From Streptomyces sp. NRRL S-646 (lineage in GTDB: Bacteria; Actinomycetota; Actinomycetes; Streptomycetales; Streptomycetaceae), in NCBI RefSeq assembly GCF_000720765.1, contig NZ_JODC01000018.1, positions 139,420 through 203,419 of the forward strand: a stretch of 64,000 bases of DNA, read 5' to 3'. Both the position numbers and the translations under genes were made by a program. This document shows, one piece after another, positions 1-5,607 of this stretch (positions are counted from its first letter, which is position 1; each line of letters opens with the position of its first letter). The notes below the pieces were generated by a model. The model was not told where the DNA came from, ran no database searches, and saw only the letters and a program-made list of their open reading frames with translations.

Positions 1-948
1 GGAGTGACAGGCATTGACTTCGTCTCCACCACCGCCTGTGAAGATCACCTCGCAACCATGGGCGGCCACGTGGCCGCGCAAGACGTCGAACGCTTCCTGG
101 TAGAAGGCTCCTGCCGGGTCGTGCGGCGCTCCGCGCTCCCGTACTCCACCGGGCACGAACGGCGGGTATTGCATGGCTGGGACGGCGGTGTCCCGCAGCC
201 CCAAGTGATCCACGAACCTGCGGCGTCGGTCCTGCTGGAGCTGGCCTATCCGTCCGCCCATGAGCAGCCCGAACGTGTGGACGGAGCCGAAGCCGGCCGC
301 GGCGGTCGAGAGAGCCACGTTGCCCGAGTCGGCCCCGCCGGACACCTCCACGCCGACCCAGCTCACCGTAGAACGCCATCCGGCCACGGCCTCGGTCAGC
401 AGCGCATCGAACGCCTCCACCGGGTCAACACCCGCGCGCAGCCTTCGGGGCTCCAGCACATGCTGGGCGGGCTCGGGGCAGAGGATCGTGAGTCCCGCGG
501 TCGTGAAGACGGCCGTGGCGCGTTCCGTGAGCCGGTACACGCCGTCGAAGAGGGTGTCGGTGCTGTAGCGGTGCTGTCGGGTCAAGGTGCGCGCCATGGC
601 CCGGGGATTGAGTCGGTCCGTTCGCAGGTGGGGCCGTAGGTCAGCTAAGTCCCAGGAGCCGTACAGGTCTTCTCCGGCCGCGACGAGATAGAGCGGTGCG
701 GTGCCGAACACGCCCGCTGAAACCTGAACCTCGTCCGGGCGCAGGAACAGCGACGTGAAGTCCACCTCCCCGCCCTTGTCCTCCCTCACCAGCGCGTGGA
801 CGCCGGATCCATCGCCCGGCACAAGCTCGGCTTCCAGGGCAGCCGCGTGCGCGGGTCTGATCCAGCTCTGCCCGCTGACCCAGCGGTCTGTGTCCCAGCG
901 CCAGGCTGTGCTCCGGGTATCGGCCAGCCGCACACGAAACGAAAGCAC
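1..948 (-). CDS. Asparagine-synthetase-like macrolactam cyclase, 3' end missing
   Basis: The frame runs from a GTG at 948 (preceded by GAGGGGG) to the window edge, giving 316 codons. An N-terminal glutamine-amidotransferase-like half is followed by a synthetase half with the ATP-pyrophosphatase P-loop VSGGADSGN (about residue 205) and a later TGGGGDE motif. In asparagine synthetase homologues these bind ATP and activate a side-chain carboxylate. Residue 1 is not Cys after processing, so glutaminase activity is unlikely, as in lasso-peptide cyclases (C proteins). It lies 70 bp downstream of a precursor-like peptide gene, which suggests that it forms an amide ring in that peptide. It resembles the albusnodin/ikarugamycin type of cyclase as I remember that family; a free-standing Asn synthetase-like enzyme is the alternative. 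Confidence 0.8.
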   Translation of the reverse strand, partial: MLSFRVRLADTRSTAWRWDTDRWVSGQSWIRPAHAAALEAELVPGDGSGVHALVREDKGGEVDFTSLFLRPDEVQVSAGVFGTAPLYLVAAGEDLYGSWDLADLRPHLRTDRLNPRAMARTLTRQHRYSTDTLFDGVYRLTERATAVFTTAGLTILCPEPAQHVLEPRRLRAGVDPVEAFDALLTEAVAGWRSTVSWVGVEVSGGADSGNVALSTAAAGFGSVHTFGLLMGGRIGQLQQDRRRRFVDHLGLRDTAVPAMQYPPFVPGGVRERGAPHDPAGAFYQEAFDVLRGHVAAHGCEVIFTGGGGDEVNACHS

Positions 949-972
949 CTGCTTCCCCCTCGGTTATGGGGC

Positions 973-1003
973 GGTGGAGCCGGGCGCTTGGCCCGGCTCC
1001 ACC
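973..1003 (-). terminator. Perfect hairpin between precursor and cyclase genes
   Basis: Two perfect 13-base arms (973-985 and 991-1003, ggtggagccgggc and its complement) surround a 5-base loop, 16 bases after the stop of the precursor-like gene and before the cyclase start. There is no strong U tract. Such partial terminators commonly sit after RiPP precursor genes and let the peptide be expressed in excess of the enzymes. Confidence 0.7.
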
Positions 1004-1018
1004 GCGTTCACGGGCTGG

Positions 1019-1135
1019 TCAGCTGCAGTGGTCACCGTTGTTGTCGCCACCGCCGGGCATCTTGTCGAGCAGCGCCGCGTCCATGCTGGGGACGCCGGTG
1101 ATCAGGTCGCCGGTGAACAGGTCGTCGATGTTCAT
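1019..1135 (-). CDS. Candidate RiPP precursor peptide, 38 aa
   Basis: A 38-codon frame with a strong ribosome binding site (AGGAGAGG, 7 bases before ATG). The acidic leader-like part (MNIDDLFTGDLITGVPS...) is followed by MDAALLDKMP and a C-terminal GGGDNNGDHCS. A lasso-type ring could join Gly1 of GGGDNNGDHCS to Asp8, but the tail would be only three residues. The canonical lasso leader pattern (YxxPxL...T at -2) is absent, so another amide-forming RiPP type is also possible. The gene lies directly before the synthetase-like gene and is followed by a hairpin. Too short for usual gene finders. I recognise no named family. Confidence 0.65.
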   Translation of the reverse strand: MNIDDLFTGDLITGVPSMDAALLDKMPGGGDNNGDHCS

Positions 1136-1392
1136 GGTTGTTCCTCTCCTACGGAGTGAGTGGATGAGCCCCGCGAAGTGCGGAGCCGTGTGCCCGTCCC
1201 GGCCGCGGGCAGACTCGGCGGCCAGGACGGGGGTTCATCGGGTGCTGCTGCCACGGCGGCAGGGCGCCGGTTGTGCCGTGGTGGGATCCCGCTCTGGCCG
1301 CTGGGGAGTTGTTGAGCCCGCCCCGGTGGGGAACCGGGTCTTCCTGAGGGCTCGTGCGGCCAGAGCGGGAGGCAGTGAGTGCCCGTCGAGGG

Positions 1393-1521
1393 CTAGGAGC
1401 GGTCGAAGTACCAGAAGGCCCAGGCGACCGGTGCGGTGGCGGCGATGATCAGAGCTGACAGCAGCCACTGGCGCCAGCCGTAGGGGCCACGGCGCAAGCT
1501 GTTGTGCTGGCTGTTCTTCAT
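1393..1521 (-). CDS. 42-aa single-span membrane microprotein
   Basis: ATG at 1521 overlaps the stop of the preceding 48-aa frame as ATGA, so translation is probably coupled. The product has a basic N-terminus (MKNSQHNSLRRGPYGWRQ), one hydrophobic segment of about 20 residues (WLLSALIIAATAPVAWAFWY) and a short polar tail. Its place just before the precursor gene suggests a role in immunity, export or membrane anchoring of the maturation complex; this is inference. No family recognised. Confidence 0.6.
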   Translation of the reverse strand: MKNSQHNSLRRGPYGWRQWLLSALIIAATAPVAWAFWYFDRS

Positions 1522-1664
1522 TGTTCGCGGTGACCCTTCTCGGGTTGCTGAATGACGGGTGGGAGGCCGGGTGGGCTGATGAAGAGGCGCCCTGCCCGCT
1601 TCTGGTCAGGCAGGGTCGCTCCGGGCGGCCGAATGGGCAGTTCGATGGGGGCTTCGTCAGCCAT
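1518..1664 (-). CDS. 48-aa proline-rich microprotein
   Basis: Starts at an ATG (1664) that overlaps the stop of the upstream 123-aa gene by 8 bases (ATGGCTGA) and ends in an ATGA overlap with the next gene. The product is soluble and proline-rich (MADEAPIELPIRPPGATLP..., ...LPPVIQQPEKGHREQ), with no membrane segment and no Cys. The double overlap is the main evidence that it is translated. Function unknown; possibly a small accessory of the peptide cluster. Confidence 0.55.
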   Translation of the reverse strand: MADEAPIELPIRPPGATLPDQKRAGRLFISPPGLPPVIQQPEKGHREQ

Positions 1665-2028
1665 CGGCTGCATCCTGTTCCTGTGCCTCGCGGTAGACGT
1701 CGGCGAAGCGCCGGGTCAGCAGGCCGACTTCGCGCATGTACTGGTAGGCGCCGAAGTGGGTGGACTCCGCGGTGGGCCGGCGCGTCAGGTCGAGGACCCG
1801 GTAGCCCTCCCGGAACAGCGCCTGCACGGCCGAGTCCTCGTCGAAGCCGAGGTCCTCGGCCATCAGCGCTCTGAGGTGGCTGACCAGGTCCCGGGTCGTC
1901 GCGTCGATCACCGGGCGATCGGGCATCGCGAGCCCGACGGCGAGCGCGGTCGCCACGGTCTCGTCGACCGTCTCCAGGACGATCGGGAGCTGCGCCGCCT
2001 CGGACGACATGGCGCTGTGTGTTCCCAT
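1657..2028 (-). CDS. 123-aa helical protein, DUF6415-like, first gene of the RiPP-like operon
   Basis: Chosen start is ATG at 2028 (MGTHSAMSSEAAQLPIV), 10 bases after AAGGGG; the open frame continues upstream but with poor codon use. The protein is acidic and largely helical (LETVDETVATALAVGL, LVSHLRALMAEDLGF, HFGAYQYMREVGLL) and ends in a charged tail. It looks like the small Streptomyces proteins grouped as DUF6415, found in natural-product gene clusters; that assignment is from memory and uncertain. It heads a minus-strand operon with the two microproteins, the precursor-like peptide and the cyclase. Confidence 0.6.
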   Translation of the reverse strand: MGTHSAMSSEAAQLPIVLETVDETVATALAVGLAMPDRPVIDATTRDLVSHLRALMAEDLGFDEDSAVQALFREGYRVLDLTRRPTAESTHFGAYQYMREVGLLTRRFADVYREAQEQDAADG

Positions 2029-2054
2029 GCCCGCACCCCTTCTCCGGTGGTCAC

Positions 2055-2074
2055 CGTTGTCGTGGCTGACAACG
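2055..2074. promoter_or_regulatory. Inverted repeat in divergent promoter region
   Basis: Perfect CGTTGTC / GACAACG arms (2055-2061 and 2068-2074) lie in the 166-bp gap between the RiPP-like operon and the divergent XRE gene. A direct repeat TGGGACA occurs at 2127-2133 and 2138-2144, one helical turn apart. These are candidate operators for the adjacent XRE regulator. Confidence 0.4.
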
Positions 2075-2194
2075 TCCAGAAAACCGGAGCGGGTTGGCGC
2101 GGACCACGGCATCCATGAGGCAGTCCTGGGACACTCATGGGACAGATCAGCGCCGCCAGGGTAGACACGGACCGGAACGTGGAAAGGGGGCGGC

Positions 2195-3451
2195 ATGGGG
2201 CTTGCGGAGCGGCGCAGGGCGCTGGGCTACAGTCAGGAAGAGCTCGCGCACGCCCTCGGCGTCGACCGGCGCACGATCGGGCGCTGGGAGACGCGCACCA
2301 CCACACCCCAGCCGCCATTACGGCCACGGCTGGCCGAGCTGCTGCACCTCGACCTTGACGAACTCGACGCCCTGGTGGGACAGCCACAAGCAGCCCGTCA
2401 GGAGTCGGCAGGGTCGCCGCCTCGCGACCACCACGGCTCAGGGGACCCCGACGACATGATCCGACGACAGTTCCTGCGCGCCATAGCCGTCACCAGCGCC
2501 CTCGTGGCTCTGCCTGTCGACGAGAGTGCCGCCCTCACCGACGGGATCCGCCGTGGGATGTCGGAAGAATTCCTGCGCATGAACGGCCACCTGTGGCAGG
2601 TCTATCAACTCGCCCGCGCTAAAGGCACCGTGTACCCGATCGTCCGCGACCAGCTCACCACGCTCAACGACACCCTCGACGGCCAACAGGCAGCCGAATC
2701 CCAAGCCCTCTGCAGCGCGGCCGGCGACCTCTTCCAGCTCGCCGGAGAACTCGCCTTCGACGGCAACCGCTACACCGACGCCGCCGCGTCCTACACACTC
2801 GCCGCCTCCGCCAGCAAGGAAGCAAAGTCCTACGACCTCTGGGCATGCGCCCTGGTCCGGCACGCATACGTCGACCTCTACGAACGGCGTTACGCCGATG
2901 CCGCAACCGCACTCTCGGCGGCTGAGAGGGTGGCGCGGCGCGGGGACAGCTCCCTGTCCACCCGCCACTGGGTCGCCTCCGTCCAAGCCGAGGCGTATGC
3001 CGGACTCGGGAACCTGTCCGCCTGCGAGCGCGCCTTGGACGAGGCAGAGAAGGTCACGGACCTGAGCGGCCCGTTCCACAACGGCGGCTGGCTGCGCTTC
3101 GACGGCTCCCGCCTCGCCGAAGAACGCGGCGCCCGCTACCTCCAACTCGGCCGCCTCGACCTCGCCGAGAAGGCCCTCACGACTGCTTTGAGCCAGGACG
3201 TGCTTGCCTCCGGGCAGTCCTTCCGGCGACGCGGCGCAGTCCTGACCGACCTCGCGTCCATCGGCGCCAAGCGGCACGACCCGGACCAGGTCCTCGCCTA
3301 CGGCCGCGAGGCTCTCCAGCTCGCCCGAGCGACGTCTTCCGGATACGTCGCCCGTAAACTCCAAGGGCTACGAACCGACTTCGGCCCCCTCGCCCACGAC
3401 ACCCGCGTGGTCGAACTGGGCGCCGAGATCGACGCACTGTGCACGACGTGA
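2195..3451 (+). CDS. XRE-family regulator with C-terminal TPR-like sensor
   Basis: 418 aa, ATG after GGGGGCGGC. Residues 1-60 form a helix-turn-helix (RRALGYSQEELAHALGVD, then RRTIGRWETR). A linker and a hydrophobic stretch follow (QFLRAIAVTSALVALPV, about 90-106). The rest is alpha-helical with TPR-like pairs (FDGNRYTDAAASYTLAASA, LYERRYADAATALSAAERV, LQLGRLDLAEKALTTAL). This is a common Streptomyces architecture in which TPR domains bind a peptide or small ligand. Divergent to the RiPP-like operon, so it may control that operon and respond to the peptide; this is inference. Confidence 0.85.
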   Translation: MGLAERRRALGYSQEELAHALGVDRRTIGRWETRTTTPQPPLRPRLAELLHLDLDELDALVGQPQAARQESAGSPPRDHHGSGDPDDMIRRQFLRAIAVTSALVALPVDESAALTDGIRRGMSEEFLRMNGHLWQVYQLARAKGTVYPIVRDQLTTLNDTLDGQQAAESQALCSAAGDLFQLAGELAFDGNRYTDAAASYTLAASASKEAKSYDLWACALVRHAYVDLYERRYADAATALSAAERVARRGDSSLSTRHWVASVQAEAYAGLGNLSACERALDEAEKVTDLSGPFHNGGWLRFDGSRLAEERGARYLQLGRLDLAEKALTTALSQDVLASGQSFRRRGAVLTDLASIGAKRHDPDQVLAYGREALQLARATSSGYVARKLQGLRTDFGPLAHDTRVVELGAEIDALCTT

Positions 3452-3465
3452 CGAGAGGGGAAGGC

Positions 3466-3831
3466 ATGTCGCAGACCGAGGGCGCACGCGTGTTCCGCGA
3501 GGCTTGGATCACCGGCGTTCGAAAGCACTTCCCCGGCGAACCCAAGCCCGGCTACGTCACCCCCTGGGAAGAAACCCCCGAGTGGGAGCGCCAGGCCGCC
3601 GGGGCCGTGTACGACCAGGTGCGACAGTTCCTCGACCTCAGCGACCGCCACGCCTCCCGCCTCACCCGCGAACAGAAGAGCCGCTTCGTCGCCACCTGCT
3701 GGACCGCCCAGATGTACAAGCACTTCGACAACCCCAAACCCGGCTACGTCGCCGACTGGCCCGACCTGCCCGACTGGCAGAAGGAAACGGACGCCGACAT
3801 CTTCGAGACCATCGAGGACGCTTCGAAGTAG
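3466..3831 (+). CDS. 121-aa protein with an internal duplication
   Basis: ATG 3466 has GAGAGGGGA in front and lies 14 bases after the XRE stop, so the two are probably co-transcribed. The protein contains two related blocks: KHFPGEPKPGYV...W...PEWERQ (about 17-45) and KHFDNPKPGYV.DWPDLPDWQK (about 86-110), each followed by an acidic helix. No signal peptide, membrane span or catalytic motif is visible. It appears to be a small protein that commonly accompanies TPR-XRE regulators in Streptomyces; function unknown. Confidence 0.75.
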   Translation: MSQTEGARVFREAWITGVRKHFPGEPKPGYVTPWEETPEWERQAAGAVYDQVRQFLDLSDRHASRLTREQKSRFVATCWTAQMYKHFDNPKPGYVADWPDLPDWQKETDADIFETIEDASK

Positions 3832-3841
3832 CCGTGCACTC

Positions 3842-3990
3842 CGCACCGCCCAACCGCTGCCCCGCCTGATCGCCCGCCGCACCCGCGGCCCACTGTTCCT
3901 CACCGACCGCAAGGCCCCGGCCGGAACACCGACGCTGGATGTAATGCCCGAGACCGGCCGCGCCCGGCTCTCCTACCGCCGGGCAAAGCA
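3842..3990 (+). pseudogene. Relic of a tyrosine recombinase (integrase)
   Basis: One frame reads RTAQPLPRLIARRTRGPLF, LTDRKAP, MPETGRARLSYRRA. This matches the segment between the conserved Arg and His-X-X-Arg region of Streptomyces site-specific integrases. No start, no catalytic Tyr and no upstream catalytic half are present, so only about 50 codons survive. It marks a former mobile-element junction beside the RiPP-like cluster. Confidence 0.65.
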
Positions 3991-4170
3991 GGCGGGGCGC
4001 CGGCACAGATGCCCGCCGACCACGGAATATCGCCTTGGCTTCGGCCCCCGTCCTTCGAGAGGGATACATGGCCTGCGGCGTCGCTCTGACCAGGAAGTTT
4101 CGGACGCGTCTCCGGCCGTGTCCGTGCGCCGTCTCACGCCGCACGGTCGCGGGGAGGATCGCCCGGCGAC

Positions 4171-4220
4171 GGTAAGCGGGCTCGAGGGCGGACACTGTCC
4201 GGCTCCCGAGCCCGCTTACC
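4171..4220 (-). terminator. Strong hairpin downstream of the RIP gene
   Basis: Perfect 14-base arms ggtaagcgggctcg (4171-4184) and cgagcccgcttacc (4207-4220) with a 22-base loop begin 28 bases past the stop of the minus-strand RIP gene. Confidence 0.75.
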
Positions 4221-4248
4221 AGTTTGAGCTACTTTGCGCGCTTTCGGG

Positions 4249-5148
4249 CTAGGGCTTCTTGTAGAAGATGTACAGGGCCATGGCCAGCTGCTCGTCAATC
4301 GCCTGCATCCTCGTGAAAGCCCCACTGCCGATCTGGTAGTTAATGGGCCAGCCGTTCTGTGTCGCGTTCTCGACTGCCTGGGACAGACCTCCCCAGTTGT
4401 TCTCCAGATCCAGGGACGTCAGCTGGATGGCGCCCGACCCGCCGTTGATGACGGACGAGGACCCGGCGTAGAAGATGCCGTTGTTGCGCATCGCCTGGCC
4501 GATCCGGTAGGAGATGAAGTCGAAGCGGGCACCCTCGGAAAGGGCCTGGACAAGGACGAGCAGGGCCCGCGCCTGGTCCCGATTGGCGCCCCTCGCCAGG
4601 TCGCTGATCGAACCCTGGATGGCACCCATGGTGATGCCGAGGGAACCGCGGTCAACCCCAGCGGCAGCCTCCATCTGGGAGTAGTTGAGCCAGTTCCGGT
4701 TCTGCCCTTCCTGCCCCTCATATGAACCGGGTCCCTCATTCAACCGGACGTACTGGTGGGTCTGTTCGTTGAACCAGCCGGTCACGTACCCGTTCCGCGC
4801 GTTGAAGATCAGAGTGATCGCGGTCTGACCCACCCGCAGGGTGAGGGGGAAGTAGTCGTTCTTGTCCTTTGTGAGACGGATGCTTCCGTAGAGGTTCCAG
4901 CTGCCGCCCCGTTCGCGGAGGAAGTTGATGATGGCGTCGTACCGGTCGGGGCCGGCGTTCGTCAGGTCGAAGGTCATGCCATCGGTCGGGTAGTTCTCGG
5001 CGGCCAGCTGGACGTGCCCGCCCAGCGACTGGTGCTGCGCACCGGTGGTGAGGTCGCCGCCCAGGCCGGCGAGGGCGACGGCGCCGGCGAGGGCCGCCGA
5101 GAGTACGGCCGATGTGCTGAGCCTGCGGAAGATGTGTGCTCGGGACAT
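4249..5148 (-). CDS. Secreted ribosome-inactivating protein (rRNA N-glycosidase)
   Basis: 299 aa from ATG 5148 (GGAG 9 bases upstream). Residues 1-48 form a signal peptide (basic MSRAHIFRR, then a hydrophobic core to AGAVALAGLG). The mature part has hallmarks of the RIP fold: an active-site Tyr in NGYVTGW (Y121), the catalytic helix LVQALSEGARFDFISYRI with Glu205 and Arg208 in ExxR spacing, and the conserved NNWGGLS with Trp252. RIPs remove one adenine from the sarcin-ricin loop of 28S/23S rRNA and stop translation. Type I single-chain length, no lectin domain. Bacterial RIPs are rare but known in Streptomyces. The secreted form points to eukaryotic competitors as targets (inference). Confidence 0.88.
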   Translation of the reverse strand: MSRAHIFRRLSTSAVLSAALAGAVALAGLGGDLTTGAQHQSLGGHVQLAAENYPTDGMTFDLTNAGPDRYDAIINFLRERGGSWNLYGSIRLTKDKNDYFPLTLRVGQTAITLIFNARNGYVTGWFNEQTHQYVRLNEGPGSYEGQEGQNRNWLNYSQMEAAAGVDRGSLGITMGAIQGSISDLARGANRDQARALLVLVQALSEGARFDFISYRIGQAMRNNGIFYAGSSSVINGGSGAIQLTSLDLENNWGGLSQAVENATQNGWPINYQIGSGAFTRMQAIDEQLAMALYIFYKKP

Positions 5149-5607
5149 GGTGTGCGCTCCGTTGTGCGTGGTCGGTGGGCCGACCCAGGAAGGAGATGAA
5201 CTGTGTCGAACGGCGTTCGGGCCATCGTTTTCCGACGTAACCGGACACCGGTATCCGGAGTTGACCGTGCCCTCCCTGCGGGTCAGGCCCGCTTCAGGAG
5301 GGTGGAAAAGCTCCCACGGCGGTGTGGGGGTTCTCCGTGCTCGGGAGGGTCTGAGCGGCACCGGATCGGAGGTTGCGCTTCGATGGGCTCGGCCCCTCGT
5401 GCTGTGTGCCATGCGGCAACAAACGCTGTTGTCGTGGCTTCCACTTGTGTGGATGGCAATGACGATGCAGGTGAGGGACGGACCGAAACAATGGAGGATG
5501 TATTTAGTGGGGGTGGGCCGACATAAAATGGTGGTGGCCGATGACGTCGGTCCGAGCGGCCTCTGTGCGTGACCGGGGCAGGGCGTCCCGCATTGGACGG
5601 TGATGGT
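5149..5607. other. Divergent intergenic region
   Basis: 459 bp between the RIP gene and the LuxR-type gene, likely with both promoters. Visible elements are a perfect palindrome cgaacg-g-cgttcg (5207-5219) and a gtcgg/ccgac inverted repeat (5171-5184). An open frame 5203-5526 with AAGGAGATG before it has codon use unlike neighbouring genes and was not accepted. Confidence 0.4.

Noticed and set aside
1047..2060. 14-bp identity gtggtcaccgttgt at about 1026 and 2047
   Set aside because: In 64 kb of GC-rich DNA several such pairs are expected by chance, and one lies inside the precursor coding frame.
5203..5526. 107-codon frame with AAGGAGATG before a GTG
   Set aside because: Codon third positions do not follow the strong GC bias of neighbouring genes, and it overlaps the divergent promoter region.
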